Origin: Nitrososphaerales archaeon
GTDB taxonomy: Archaea > Thermoproteota > Nitrososphaeria > Nitrososphaerales > CADDZS01
Length of the DNA stretch: 38,925 nt
NCBI GenBank assembly: GCA_030041355.1
Contig: JASHNZ010000063.1
Span: forward strand, 1-38,925
Direction of reading: 5' to 3'
Positions 14,948 to 24,535 of the stretch are shown here, one piece after another (the first letter of the stretch is position 1; every line of letters starts with the position of its first letter). The translations under genes and the position numbers were made by a program. A model generated the notes under the pieces. That model worked only from the letters and a program-made list of their open reading frames with translations, had not been told where the DNA came from and made no database searches.

Positions 14948-15927
14948 CCATTTGCTGCTTCGCCAATTCGGCTCAAGACCTTCAGCGCATTCAATGTGAT
15001 CATCTTACTTGGTGCCCCGGGCTTCTCAAGTGCAAAGGGAATGGAAGCTTTGTCTGAATGATCCTTGTTCCACCTGCCTTGGGGGCTTTCAGGATCCGGG
15101 TTTATGGCATCAAGATTCCATCGGCCATCTGGCCTTCTCTTTTTCTTGAGTAATGAAATAGCAAAATCTAATCTTTTGTCATTTGTATAGCCTAGAGCAG
15201 TCATGAAATCGAGGCCGACAAGAAGGTCATAGTAGTAATGGTGAGGATAATGAAAGCAATACCAAGGCTCGTAACGAGCTCCTTGCCTGTGGAGCTCGCG
15301 TGCTAAATAGAACTCTGCCCCTCTTTCAACAGCAAGTTTCATACTGCGAGTCCACATTTGACGGGGATACACTGCGAAAGCACTAAGAGGTTCCCATGAA
15401 TCTAGATTGCTTCCACTGCGATGGTTGCCCCAGTTCCAACAAGACCAACCACCGCGGACTGATTGGCTTTTCACAAACCACTGAAAAGCTCTTCTCACCT
15501 TTGGATGATCCGCATATCCAAACTTTACCAGTGCCCGAGCCATGTTGCCACTGATGCATAGGTGCCCTTCTTTCTTACTGTATGCATTGAATCCACCATC
15601 CTCGGTCGCAAAGCGTTTCATCCAAATTTGGCAAGCCTGATCGATGGCAGCCTCTTCCTTTGTGAGACCAAGATCAGATAGAACCAAAAGCGTCCAGAAA
15701 GGCGAAACATACTTTGGTGCCCAGATTCTTGATTTATTAATCCAGGATTCGCTCGGCGTTTGTTTTTCAAGCATCTCCTTTGCCCACCCGACTCTAGCAA
15801 TGTTCTCCTTGGCGGATTTTACCTCAGAGTCTTTCTCTGATTTGCCAAGCAATTCAGTTAGAGCAAGGTATCTTATCGAAGGTTGATTTTCCTCAAGAAG
15901 CCAATCAGTAACAGAAGAATTCTTCAA
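14944..15927 (-). CDS. Prenyltransferase/squalene-cyclase-like alpha/alpha-toroid protein
   Basis: 327 residues built of helical repeats with Gly/Trp-rich turns: ATEDGGFNAYSKK, SVRGGWSCWNWG, RPDGRWNLD. These resemble QW-type turns of the terpenoid cyclase/prenyltransferase alpha/alpha-toroid fold. A His/Tyr-rich stretch (WYCFHYPHHYYYD) lies in the second half and could bind metal or ligand. The Asp-rich DXDD motif of cyclases is not visible, so terpene cyclisation is not supported. Exact role unknown. It is convergent with the TANGO2-like gene. Confidence 0.7.
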   Translation of the reverse strand: MKNSSVTDWLLEENQPSIRYLALTELLGKSEKDSEVKSAKENIARVGWAKEMLEKQTPSESWINKSRIWAPKYVSPFWTLLVLSDLGLTKEEAAIDQACQIWMKRFATEDGGFNAYSKKEGHLCISGNMARALVKFGYADHPKVRRAFQWFVKSQSVRGGWSCWNWGNHRSGSNLDSWEPLSAFAVYPRQMWTRSMKLAVERGAEFYLARELHRQGARYEPWYCFHYPHHYYYDLLVGLDFMTALGYTNDKRLDFAISLLKKKRRPDGRWNLDAINPDPESPQGRWNKDHSDKASIPFALEKPGAPSKMITLNALKVLSRIGEAANG

Positions 15928-15983
15928 ACCGCCTTGTCCCCTCCTTTCTTCTCTCAGGAAAGTCAGTTACTCGGGATAGACAT

Positions 15984-16679
15984 CTAACCTGACAAGACTA
16001 GCATATCCTCAACGAGTTCTTCGGGTTTCGTTATCATCGGCCAGTGCCCTGACTCTATGACCTTGTAAGAACCGTCTAGCTTTCCCCACTTTCCCTGCAA
16101 GATTTCGTCAACGGGATCGCCGCCGCCTGTGCAGAATATGTAGGCGCTTTTAACCGAATCAAAGTTCTTAGACAGCGTCACCGGCTCGACCCTGTGCCTA
16201 AACGGCCAAGGCGTCGCCTTGGATAACAACCATTCACGATCTCTGCCTTGCACATCTTTTCCAATCTCGTTGAGTATCTCGTCTGTAAGAGGAATCCCCC
16301 ATTGTCCATTCTTGGGTTCAAATGGTGGCGTTCCGCCACTTTGTGGTTCCCTGACGCCTTTCTCAGGGCGCTCAGCGTCCAGATACAGAACCATCTTCAC
16401 TCTTTCTGGTACCCTATCAGCCACAGCCGCGGCTACCTTCCCCGCAAAACTGTGGCCCACGAGAACGAAACTGTCCAAGTCGTTGTACTTGATTACGTTC
16501 AAGACGTCTTGAATTGCAGTTTCAATTCCTACATCTTTGGAAAAGAGGTGAACTCTTTCTCCCTCTCCAGTAAGCGTGATTGCATAGACCGCGTGACCTT
16601 TCTCTTCAAGCATTGGAGTGACCTTCTTCCACGCCCATCCGCCTAACCAAGCTCCAGGCACTAGAACAAATGTTGTCAT
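15984..16679 (-). CDS. Alpha/beta hydrolase (esterase, MES/HNL-like)
   Basis: 231 residues. The oxyanion-side motif LVPGAWLGGWAW, nucleophile elbow GHSFAG, and a late His in ESGHWPM form the serine hydrolase triad, with an acid in the segment GGGDPVDE. The short length and the LVPGAW/GHSFAG pattern resemble plant methylesterase/hydroxynitrile-lyase-type enzymes and their bacterial relatives. The substrate is unknown. The ATG at 16679 follows a clear TATA-like box with a 13-nt leader. No signal peptide, so it acts in the cytoplasm. Confidence 0.88.
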   Translation of the reverse strand: MTTFVLVPGAWLGGWAWKKVTPMLEEKGHAVYAITLTGEGERVHLFSKDVGIETAIQDVLNVIKYNDLDSFVLVGHSFAGKVAAAVADRVPERVKMVLYLDAERPEKGVREPQSGGTPPFEPKNGQWGIPLTDEILNEIGKDVQGRDREWLLSKATPWPFRHRVEPVTLSKNFDSVKSAYIFCTGGGDPVDEILQGKWGKLDGSYKVIESGHWPMITKPEELVEDMLVLSG

Positions 16680-16712
16680 GCTATTCTACAGAGACAATTG
16701 CAAGTTTTTGTA

Positions 16713-16723
16713 GTTTTTTAAAC
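16713..16723 (-). promoter_or_regulatory. TATA-like box of the alpha/beta hydrolase
   Basis: Reverse-strand GTTTAAAAAAC predicts transcription starting near 16692, 13 nt before the ATG at 16679. Confidence 0.5.
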
Positions 16724-16897
16724 AGCTTTCCGACCATATTCCTAGAGTGAAGTCCGGCGACCACGAGATTACATGATATCCCTTTTGGTCATTCGAGTGG
16801 CCAAAGACACGATACGAATATTCCTCTCAGTCAAAAGAACAAACGCATGCCTGCATAGAAAGTCGCGTGGGGAAAGGCCAGCTCGGATTTGATACGG

Positions 16898-16908
16898 TTT
16901 TTAATACC
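16898..16908 (+). promoter_or_regulatory. TATA-like box of the GH57 gene, leaderless start
   Basis: TTTTTAATACC centred near 16903 is 26-27 nt before the ATG at 16930, the spacing of a leaderless archaeal transcript. Confidence 0.6.
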
Positions 16909-16929
16909 CTTTGTTCAAAAGGCCTTTGA

Positions 16930-18816
16930 ATGAAAATTAGAGCTTGGGCAGCGATCTTTACAATTTTGATTCTCCTCGTCAGCACTTTAGGATCGCTCAA
17001 TTTTTCTGATGCTTTCTCAGTGAGTACAAACTCCGCCTTGAGCCTAAATGGTTCTCAACAGGCAAATGGTTCCGACTCAAATCAAAGTCAGTTAGTACGT
17101 ATGAGTGTGACCACTGGCAAGTTTACCTATTCTCTAAACGATGCTCTAAATGCAACAATTACAATTCAAAGTCTAGAGTCTAATCCGCTCACCGGCATTT
17201 CGATAAACAGCTCCATATACCTCAACAATACGCTCGTTCAGGCGCTTCCAAGCATATCGAGTTTTCAATTGACAGCATTTGAAAAAACAGAGTTCAACTT
17301 CTCTGCTGCGATACATCTAGAAAACATGAATTACGTCATTGTAAGCACCGCCGAAGCAAATGCGACTCAACAGATAGGAAATGCAAACATTCCGCTTGTC
17401 GTGCTGAACACAACTGGAAAACTCCCGCTCACCTTGGCCCTTGTTTTTCACATGCACCAGCCAATCTACATGAATCTTCAGAGCCAATTTGAGCAACCGT
17501 GGGTTCAGGTTCATTCAGGGAGCGACTTTGAATACAACGGAACCTCCTACGGTGCCTATCTCTGGCATGTTTACATGCTCGAGACCCACCCGAACATCAG
17601 CGTCACTTTCAATCTCCAACCATCCCTTCTCTACCAATGGAATTACAGCGTGCATAATTTCAGTTACAACTCGACCTACACTTCTTTTCCTGGAGGGCAG
17701 GCCGCAGAACAGCAGGATCTTGTAGCCATTAACGAGACTGTTGCAGGCTACAAGAGTCTAGCGGCTTCGGGAAGAATACAAATTCTGACGTCTCCGTTTT
17801 ATCATCCACTTTCGGCGCTTCTCGTGCAGTTCGGACTGTCCGCCGATCTTGAGGCGCAGATCAGTTTGGGAAAAAATTACACCGAATGGATGATGGGCGT
17901 TACTCCGACAGGTATGTGGACACCTGAAATGGGATTTGCGATGCCCATGGTACCGATCATTCAAAATGCTGGGTTGCAATACACTATCCTTGACCAAGCA
18001 AACGAATTTGTTGGTGCTCAAGGGCCTGGTGCTTCTCAGTCCATCTACCAACCTTTCACACTTGAAGGAGCCAACGGTAGCCACATCATCGTCTTCTTTA
18101 GAGATACTACTATCTCAAACGACATGTACTATACTTTTGCAGAGCAACCCAACCCTCAGGTGGCGGCGAGCATGTTCATCGCAGCCGTGGCAAATGTTTA
18201 CAGGAGCAATCCCAACGGCGTTCTGACGCTGGCTTTGGACGGAGAGAACCCCATTGTTCAAGGAGACGAGCTGGTCAGTGCATTGGACTATAATGAAATT
18301 TACACGGCAATAGAATCACAGTCCTCATGGCTTCAAACTTCGACTTTGCAAAACATTGTAGCGCACAGAAGCGTGACAGCCGAGCTCACTTATGTGCCAA
18401 CGAATTCATGGTCTCAGGGAAATTTGAGCTTGTGGATCGGGCAGCAACAAAAGAACGCCATATGGGAAGCTATTCTCAACTCAAGAAAGGTTCTGGTTAA
18501 CTTGACCAATGTTTACGGGATGAATAACCAGAGTATCAAGAAGCTGTGGAATGATCTCTACATTGCAGAGGGGAGCGATTGGGAGTGGCAAACTCCTGGC
18601 GGGCCCGCGTGGTTTGCGATGCAAGGTTATAGGTACGCTCAAGCTGCGACAATTCTGCCTGCACGGGGTCCGAGCCCTCCGTATGTTTCGATTCTACCGA
18701 GTACTACGAGCCCCGAAATGACTTCTAGCTATGAAAGCTTGGTAATTGTCGCAGTTGTAGTTATTGCGATCTCGGTGTCAGCCCTGTTTGTTTTGACAAG
18801 ACTGCGAAGAAAATAA
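16930..18816 (+). CDS. Membrane-anchored extracellular GH57 glycoside hydrolase
   Basis: 628 residues. An N-terminal signal segment (residues 4-25) and a C-terminal TM helix with LRRK tail flank an external protein. Residues ~50-160 form a beta-rich, Asn/Thr-rich (potentially glycosylated) domain. The GH57 catalytic domain follows: motif 1 HMHQP (His176-Gln177-Pro178), WTPEMGF with the presumed nucleophile Glu333, RDTTISNDMYY (391-401) with the presumed acid/base Asp, and LALDGENP. GH57 enzymes act on alpha-glucans with retention. It probably trims starch-like polymers outside the cell, feeding the transporter at 22087-26520. Confidence 0.92.
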   Translation: MKIRAWAAIFTILILLVSTLGSLNFSDAFSVSTNSALSLNGSQQANGSDSNQSQLVRMSVTTGKFTYSLNDALNATITIQSLESNPLTGISINSSIYLNNTLVQALPSISSFQLTAFEKTEFNFSAAIHLENMNYVIVSTAEANATQQIGNANIPLVVLNTTGKLPLTLALVFHMHQPIYMNLQSQFEQPWVQVHSGSDFEYNGTSYGAYLWHVYMLETHPNISVTFNLQPSLLYQWNYSVHNFSYNSTYTSFPGGQAAEQQDLVAINETVAGYKSLAASGRIQILTSPFYHPLSALLVQFGLSADLEAQISLGKNYTEWMMGVTPTGMWTPEMGFAMPMVPIIQNAGLQYTILDQANEFVGAQGPGASQSIYQPFTLEGANGSHIIVFFRDTTISNDMYYTFAEQPNPQVAASMFIAAVANVYRSNPNGVLTLALDGENPIVQGDELVSALDYNEIYTAIESQSSWLQTSTLQNIVAHRSVTAELTYVPTNSWSQGNLSLWIGQQQKNAIWEAILNSRKVLVNLTNVYGMNNQSIKKLWNDLYIAEGSDWEWQTPGGPAWFAMQGYRYAQAATILPARGPSPPYVSILPSTTSPEMTSSYESLVIVAVVVIAISVSALFVLTRLRRK

Positions 18817-18840
18817 GTTCTAACCACGGTTTCCGGTGCT

Positions 18841-18894
18841 AAGCTCGCGTGATAAACAAGAGCAAAACTCAGCTGCGAGCTTTCACTTAATTAT
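18841..18894 (+). promoter_or_regulatory. Inverted repeat and TATA-like box before the GH31 gene
   Basis: AAGCTCGC (18841-18848) and GCGAGCTT (18875-18882) form a perfect 8-bp inverted repeat around 26 bases. TTAATTAT at 18887-18894 follows directly and lies 26-28 nt before the TTG at 18918. The repeat could be an operator touching the promoter or the stem of a terminator for the GH57 gene. Confidence 0.45.
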
Positions 18895-18917
18895 GCCAGT
18901 AAACATCAAAGGCCCGA

Positions 18918-20750
18918 TTGGATAGAATGAATGTACGCAAATACGCATCTGAAAAGTGCGTAGCATTCGAAATTAATTCTCCAACTTCGCTCCAAGGATT
19001 TCATTTTCCTAGAACTAGGACTAAACGTGTGAAGGAAAGTGCGAAGGCTTCTTTTTTTGACGGCAAAGAAGAGATTGTATTCCGCGACGCCGGCAATACT
19101 ATTGTAATAAAAAAAGAATTGCATAGTGACGAACACATTGTTGGACTGGGCGAGAAGGCGTTCCAGCTGGACAGGCGAAGAATCGCAAGCAAAATGTGGA
19201 ACACCGATAATTACGGTTATCAATGGAATTCAGATCCCTTGTATGCTTCAATTCCTTTTTTCATTTCTGTCAAAAGTGGAGAGGCCAAGGGTTACTTTGT
19301 AGATTCCACATCGAAGATTACATTCGACACAGGTATAGCCGAGTACGACAAAATTGTGATGTCTGTTCCTGTGAACAGTGTTACACTGTACGTGATTAAG
19401 GGTCCAAAGATCGAACAAGTAGTTGAAAATTATACAAGACTAACAGGCCTACCTTTCGAAATTCCTAGCTGGGCACTCGGACATCAAGTTTCAAGATATT
19501 CTTACTTTCCGCAAGGGAAAGTGCTTGAGGTTGCACGCAAGTACAAAGAACACAGGATACCCATCTCTTGTATCTACCTTGACATTGATTACATGAAAGA
19601 AAAGAAGATTTTCACTTGGGATAAAGAGAAATTTCCCAACCCAAAGAGGATGATTGAAGAGCTTCACTCAATGGGGGTAAAGGTAGTTGCAATTTTAGAT
19701 CCTGGTATCAAATTCGATCAGAACTTTGACATATTCCAGGAGGGCATTGGAAATTTCTGCGAGACCCCTAGCGGGGAAGTGTACGTTGGACGGGTCTGGC
19801 CCGGTGAGTGTGTATTCCCGGATTTCTTGAATACCAAAGCTCAAGCATTTTGGTCAAAGTGTGTGACAAAGTTCGTCTCTGAAAGTGGTTTAGATGGGAT
19901 ATGGCTAGATATGAATGAGCCTTCCGTTTTCAATGAGACGAAAACTATTGATGAAAATGTTCTGCACAAAAACGATGACGGAACAAGAATTCAGCATAGC
20001 CTAGTTCACAACGCATATGCATATTTTGAGGCTAAAGCTACTTTCGAAGCTCTAAGTAGGTTGAAGAATGAAGTCTTTATTCTTACGAGAGCGGGATGTG
20101 CTGGGATACAAAAGTTTGCGGCGGTCTGGTCAGGGGACAATACTTCCTCTTGGAAAAATATGCGCTTGCAGATTCCTTTGCTCCTCAGTCTTTCGATTTC
20201 AGGCGTTCCCTACGTGGGTTGCGATGTCGGAGGCTTTATTGGCAATTCAACCCCTGAACTGCTAACACGCTTTTATCAAATGGCTTGTTTGTTTCCTATC
20301 TTCCGAAACCACAAAAGTAAGGAAGGAAATGACCAAGAACCGTATCGACTGTCTTCAAAATATCAAAAGAGGATCAAGGAGGCGATTTCTCTTCGTTACT
20401 CGTTGCTACCATACATTTCGAGACTCGCATCAGAAGCTCATAAATTCGGACATCCAATCGTTAGGCCCCTCTTTTACGAGTTTCAAGATGATGAAGAAAC
20501 TTATGAAATGAATGACCAGTATATGGTGGGCAAACACCTGTTGTACGCCCCCATTCTGGAGAAAGAGAAGCACCAAAGAGAGCTTTATCTTCCTGAAGGA
20601 AAATGGACCGAATGGGCGAATGGAAGAGTTCTTCACGGAAAACAATGGGTGAATTCCAAATCTGAGATGCCACTTTATCTAAGATCTAGTGGAAACCTTC
20701 CGGATGAGCTCAAGCAAGCAATTAGATCAGATCAGCTCCATACTCATTGA
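18918..20750 (+). CDS. GH31 alpha-glucosidase
   Basis: 610 residues without signal peptide, so cytoplasmic. GH31 hallmarks: IPISCIYLDIDYM, then catalytic nucleophile Asp331 in GIWLDMNEPS, the segment WSGDNTSSW holding the acid/base Asp, and SGVPYVGCDVGGF, LLPYI. This order is that of MalA-type archaeal alpha-glucosidases that release glucose from maltodextrins. The start is TTG 18918 (leaderless by TATA spacing); ATG 18927 is three codons later. The end overlaps the convergent GH13 gene by seven bases. Neighbours support a role after sugar import. Confidence 0.94.
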   Translation: MDRMNVRKYASEKCVAFEINSPTSLQGFHFPRTRTKRVKESAKASFFDGKEEIVFRDAGNTIVIKKELHSDEHIVGLGEKAFQLDRRRIASKMWNTDNYGYQWNSDPLYASIPFFISVKSGEAKGYFVDSTSKITFDTGIAEYDKIVMSVPVNSVTLYVIKGPKIEQVVENYTRLTGLPFEIPSWALGHQVSRYSYFPQGKVLEVARKYKEHRIPISCIYLDIDYMKEKKIFTWDKEKFPNPKRMIEELHSMGVKVVAILDPGIKFDQNFDIFQEGIGNFCETPSGEVYVGRVWPGECVFPDFLNTKAQAFWSKCVTKFVSESGLDGIWLDMNEPSVFNETKTIDENVLHKNDDGTRIQHSLVHNAYAYFEAKATFEALSRLKNEVFILTRAGCAGIQKFAAVWSGDNTSSWKNMRLQIPLLLSLSISGVPYVGCDVGGFIGNSTPELLTRFYQMACLFPIFRNHKSKEGNDQEPYRLSSKYQKRIKEAISLRYSLLPYISRLASEAHKFGHPIVRPLFYEFQDDEETYEMNDQYMVGKHLLYAPILEKEKHQRELYLPEGKWTEWANGRVLHGKQWVNSKSEMPLYLRSSGNLPDELKQAIRSDQLHTH

Positions 20751-21946
20751 GCAAAAACTCTCCTGAACCTACCAAGTAGCTGCTTTTCATCCTCTTTAAG
20801 ATCCCATTTCATGAACCTCCTCGCCTCGATATCAGAATGAGATCTGAAGTTCTTCAATTGAGTCATACCGATCTCTGTTCCATAATATACCACTACATTT
20901 TCAAAAGAAGCTAAAAGCTCCAATAGTTCGACGAACAAGTTTGCATCGTTTCTACAAACCCACATGATTCGTTCCACATCGTGATTATCGAGAAAAACAA
21001 ATCGCCTAGCGTTTTTGCCGGTTATTGAAAATTGGTTGGATCGGATCTTTCTCTCTTCCGCCATTTTACGTAATTCAAAGCTCCGGGGAAAGTCCAAGAA
21101 ACTGTTTGTAACATTCGCAAATATTTGCATTGCAAGCTCTTCTGCGGAACCTCTGGAGTCAAGCGACGATGGCTTCTTTTTGCCTAATAGGTCATAGAGC
21201 TTTTCCCTTTGGTCTGGATCATGTTTTACGAACCACATGGTTTTCAAATATTTTTTAGACAATCCAGAGAGCCAGATCTCGGGAAGGAGAATAAAGTTAG
21301 AGTTTAGTTGTCTGCAAGATTTCGCAAAGTCGTTCCAAAAACTCATTGGTGGTCCAACGGCGAAATCCAATCGATAACCGTCTATCCCAAATTCTCTTAT
21401 CCAAAATTGAGCCACTTCTAGAATGTATTTCTCAGCTTCTTCATTTTCCAGATTTATTTTAGGCAGTCCTTTTGAATCAAGAAAATGCTCATAGCCACTT
21501 GGCCACGAATTGAAAAGAAACCAATGGAAATAATTGCTGGATTTATACTTTTGAGCAAGAAGAAAGAATGGATGCGTACTTGAAACATGATTTGCCACGA
21601 AGTCAAGAATAATCTTCAACCCAAGCTTGTGTGCCTTGGAGACTAGGAACTTTAGATCGGCTTTTGAACCAAAATGAGGATCTACGTCAAAATAATCACT
21701 GACAGAATATCCATGGTATGCAGAAGAAACAAAGATCGGAGAGAGCCAGATTGCATCCATGCCTAATCCTTTGATATATTCCAATTTAGCTGAAATCCCA
21801 TTTAGAGTACCACCCATCCAGTTCTTTGAAGTCTTGAAAGATAATTGTGAATCGAGCATGTCGACTCCTGTGGAAAATCGATCAACCAGTATCTGGTAAA
21901 TTCTCAAGAGAGTTTCTCGCTTTTTGGAACTGAGAAGGGCAGGCAA
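20744..21946 (-). CDS. Intracellular GH13 alpha-amylase family enzyme
   Basis: 400 residues, no signal peptide. All four GH13 conserved regions are present: DFVANH (115-120), GYRLDFA with nucleophile Asp194, LPEIW with acid/base Glu223, and FLDNHD with Asp323. No N- or C-terminal starch-binding domain, so a compact catalytic core, suited to maltodextrins. The longest frame begins TTG 21946, but reverse-strand TTATAC lies directly against that codon, which favours a later start at TTG 21907 (just before RIYQILVDRFSTG). Expressed opposite to the GH31 gene and divergent from the sugar transporter. Confidence 0.93.
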   Translation of the reverse strand: MPALLSSKKRETLLRIYQILVDRFSTGVDMLDSQLSFKTSKNWMGGTLNGISAKLEYIKGLGMDAIWLSPIFVSSAYHGYSVSDYFDVDPHFGSKADLKFLVSKAHKLGLKIILDFVANHVSSTHPFFLLAQKYKSSNYFHWFLFNSWPSGYEHFLDSKGLPKINLENEEAEKYILEVAQFWIREFGIDGYRLDFAVGPPMSFWNDFAKSCRQLNSNFILLPEIWLSGLSKKYLKTMWFVKHDPDQREKLYDLLGKKKPSSLDSRGSAEELAMQIFANVTNSFLDFPRSFELRKMAEERKIRSNQFSITGKNARRFVFLDNHDVERIMWVCRNDANLFVELLELLASFENVVVYYGTEIGMTQLKNFRSHSDIEARRFMKWDLKEDEKQLLGRFRRVFAQ

Positions 21947-22054
21947 AGTATAACTAATTTGGAACAGCTAAAGTGGGAATCCAATCATACTGCATCGCGA
22001 CAGACGCGTCATTTGGAAGAACCTGATCCCTCATTGTCGAGAATCAATCGAAGA

Positions 22055-22063
22055 TTTATATAG
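22055..22063 (+). promoter_or_regulatory. TATA-like box of the sugar-binding-protein gene
   Basis: TTTATATAG, the strongest TATA box in the window. The expected start near 22085 coincides with ATG 22087, so an upstream ATG at 22069 would lie outside the transcript. Confidence 0.65.
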
Positions 22064-22086
22064 AATACATGTTCTCGGACAGCGTG

Positions 22087-23496
22087 ATGCAAAGAAACTT
22101 CTCTCATAAACAATCTATCTCTACGACATTAATTGTCGCAGTTGTCATAGTAATAATTGCCGTTGCAGGCGTTGGAGCTTATGCTTTAACTGTAAAGCCT
22201 TCTGCAACCACAGTCACCGCCACTTCTACAACAACTGGTTCTGCAAAGACAACGACGGCAACGCTAACAACTACAGCCACCACCTCGGAAGCCCCAGTTA
22301 CACTTTCGGTCTGGGACACATATACGCCTGGATCAGGTGAACAGATTGCATTCAACAAGACTATCTCTACCTTCTCAACAACTTATCCTTGGATCACACT
22401 CAATGTCCAGACCCAAGCTTTCAGCGCCGCGGAATCTGACTACATCACAGCGGCACTTGCGAACCAAGCACCAGACGTTCTGAGAGCAGCAAACGACTGG
22501 ACGGGCTCGCTTGTAGCTCAAGGATTCCTGCAGCCTCTAACAACATTGGCCAACTCGACATTTCTTGCACAATACACCTCGGGCAGTATCGGAGCCTATT
22601 CGATCAACGGTAAACTCTACGGTCTTGCCGAAAACACTAACGGATTAGCCTTGCTTTACAACAAGGCGCTCTTTAGTGCAGCTGGCTTGAGCGGACCGCC
22701 AACTAGTACCAATGGGACTACTAATTCGATTACTTCCGATTCTGCAGCGCTTCTCGCGAAGAATTCAAGCACTATTCCAATCATCTTTCCATCAAACAAT
22801 GGATATTGGTGGTTCCCATGGCTCTTCGGCTATAATGGTGTAATCTTCACGCCCGGAGTTCCTCCGAATCCACAAATCAACAGCACGGCAGCAGTGGACG
22901 CAACAGCATATCTGAACTACCTAGTCAACCAAGGGTACATGCCTCCTCAACCTAGCGATAGTGACATGACGGCGGCATTCTGTGACGGACAAGCAGCGAT
23001 GATCCTGGACGGACCTTGGGACATCTCAATGTACAATTCTTGTCCCGGACTATCTTGGGCAGCGACTCCGATGCCAAACGTGACTAGCACCGGTTCTCCA
23101 CTTGCCCCGACATGGGGTTATCAGGGATGGGTTATCTCATCAGGACTTCCCCTCAACGTCCAGCAAGCAGCCTTTGATTTCATATCCTTCGTCAGTTCGT
23201 ACAACGCTCAAGCAAACTTGTTCACGTACGCAGAAGATCTTCCAACCAACGTTGCTTTAGCTTCGAGTACGCTCATAACCGGCAACTCGACTGCAGCTGG
23301 ATTTGCCGCGCAAGGACTTTTAGCGGCAAACGCGTATGGGTACAACTCTGCTGCAATGAATAGTGTCTGGACCCCCGTGGGCAATGCGCTAGTAGCTGCA
23401 GAGCCAACCTCACAGAGCCAAATTGTCACCATACCGACAATTCAATCACAACTAGATACAGCGGAGACAGCTATTATAACAGCAAATGGTGGGTAG
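22087..23496 (+). CDS. Sugar ABC transporter substrate-binding protein (CUT1)
   Basis: 469 residues from ATG 22087, chosen because the TATA box at 22055-22063 places the transcript start at that codon (a frame from 22069 adds six residues). N-terminus: charged residues, SISTT, then a hydrophobic helix. It resembles the class III (pilin-like) signals of Sulfolobus sugar-binding proteins and has no lipobox Cys. A Ser/Thr-rich linker (~40 residues, likely glycosylated) follows, then a family 1 solute-binding fold starting VTLSVWDTYTPGSGEQ. Two Gly/aromatic patches (WWFPWLFGYNG, WGYQGW) fit sugar binding. It delivers oligosaccharides, probably maltodextrins judging by neighbours. Confidence 0.93.
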   Translation: MQRNFSHKQSISTTLIVAVVIVIIAVAGVGAYALTVKPSATTVTATSTTTGSAKTTTATLTTTATTSEAPVTLSVWDTYTPGSGEQIAFNKTISTFSTTYPWITLNVQTQAFSAAESDYITAALANQAPDVLRAANDWTGSLVAQGFLQPLTTLANSTFLAQYTSGSIGAYSINGKLYGLAENTNGLALLYNKALFSAAGLSGPPTSTNGTTNSITSDSAALLAKNSSTIPIIFPSNNGYWWFPWLFGYNGVIFTPGVPPNPQINSTAAVDATAYLNYLVNQGYMPPQPSDSDMTAAFCDGQAAMILDGPWDISMYNSCPGLSWAATPMPNVTSTGSPLAPTWGYQGWVISSGLPLNVQQAAFDFISFVSSYNAQANLFTYAEDLPTNVALASSTLITGNSTAAGFAAQGLLAANAYGYNSAAMNSVWTPVGNALVAAEPTSQSQIVTIPTIQSQLDTAETAIITANGG

Positions 23497-23524
23497 TGGG
23501 CTTTAACCTACTACTTCCCCCTTC

Positions 23525-23531
23525 TTTTTTT
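23525..23531 (+). terminator. T-tract after the binding-protein gene
   Basis: Seven consecutive T in a pyrimidine-rich stretch (CCCCCTTCTTTTTTT) in the 85-base gap. Oligo-T stretches terminate archaeal transcription; partial termination here would give excess binding protein over permeases, a common arrangement. Confidence 0.45.
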
Positions 23532-23581
23532 ACGAACCAAATTTCTTTCTGACTTAATTAACTAAAATTAGGGCAAAAAGA

Positions 23582-24535
23582 ATGGCAAACCCAACGGAAA
23601 AAAACAAAGATCTCCGCAAGATATTAGGTCAAGTAGCAAGAAACAAGACCGCTTACCTGTACGTTTTACCTGGCCTAGTAGGCCTGATTTTTTTAGTACT
23701 TTATCCATTTGCCTTTGATATTTGGATTTCATTTACGAATTGGAATGTTTATCACAATTCACGATTAGGGAATCTCGCTTATGTCGGATTCAAAAATTAT
23801 CTGCTTGTTTTCCTAAACCCGACATACGGGTTTGTGAAAATTTCTGAGAACACCGCTCTATGGACGATAGGTTGTGTACTCCCGACTGTCGCGTTGGGAC
23901 TGTTTCTCGCTATAATACTCAACTCGAAGATTCACGGCAAGGGGATTTATCGGATGTTTTTGATAGTCCCTTGGGCGATGCCCTCCTTCATTACGTTGCT
24001 AGTATGGAGGGGGATGCTCGACTATGAATTTGGAATTGTTAACAAGGTTTTGGTTGAATTTTTCGGACCTAAAAGCCGCGTAGACTGGCTTGGAGACCCT
24101 CATTACGCCTTTCTTTCGATGGTTGTTGCAAATATTTGGCTCGGCTATCCTTTCATGATAATTATCTTTTCAGGAGCCCTTCAAGGAATTCCAAACGAGC
24201 TTTACGAAGCTGCGGCAATCGATGGAGCCGTTGGTTGGAGAGAAATACGCTATATCATAGTCCCTTTGTTGAAACCAACGCTTTTAATTGCAATACTTTT
24301 AGGTTCAATTTGGACTTTTAACAATTTTAACGCAGGTTTTCTCCTAACGGGTGGAGGGCCAGGAATTTCTACTAGTATTTTTATCGTCCAGGCCTACAAT
24401 CTCGCTTTCATGTTATTCAATTTTTCAGAATCAGCAACTTATGCTTTCATTGCATTTTTGATTTTAGCCACTGTGGGGATCTTGTGGTTTAGATATACTG
24501 GTGTAATAGGGGGAGGCAAGAAAGAGTCGCAATGA
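23582..24535 (+). CDS. Sugar ABC transporter permease (MalF/UgpA-like)
   Basis: 317 residues, six TM helices expected for CUT1 permeases. The cytoplasmic EAA loop reads ELYEAAAIDGAVGWREIRYIIVPLLKP, which docks on the ATPase. The N-terminus TAYLYVLPGLVGLIFLVLYPF is typical of the MalF/UgpA side. It overlaps the second permease gene by four bases (ATGA), indicating coupled translation. Confidence 0.95.
   Translation: MANPTEKNKDLRKILGQVARNKTAYLYVLPGLVGLIFLVLYPFAFDIWISFTNWNVYHNSRLGNLAYVGFKNYLLVFLNPTYGFVKISENTALWTIGCVLPTVALGLFLAIILNSKIHGKGIYRMFLIVPWAMPSFITLLVWRGMLDYEFGIVNKVLVEFFGPKSRVDWLGDPHYAFLSMVVANIWLGYPFMIIIFSGALQGIPNELYEAAAIDGAVGWREIRYIIVPLLKPTLLIAILLGSIWTFNNFNAGFLLTGGGPGISTSIFIVQAYNLAFMLFNFSESATYAFIAFLILATVGILWFRYTGVIGGGKKESQ

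Noticed and set aside
22003-22010. GACGCGTC palindrome upstream of the sugar-binding-protein gene
   Set aside because: Eight bases only, seen once, and about 50 bp from the TATA box; not distinguishable from chance.
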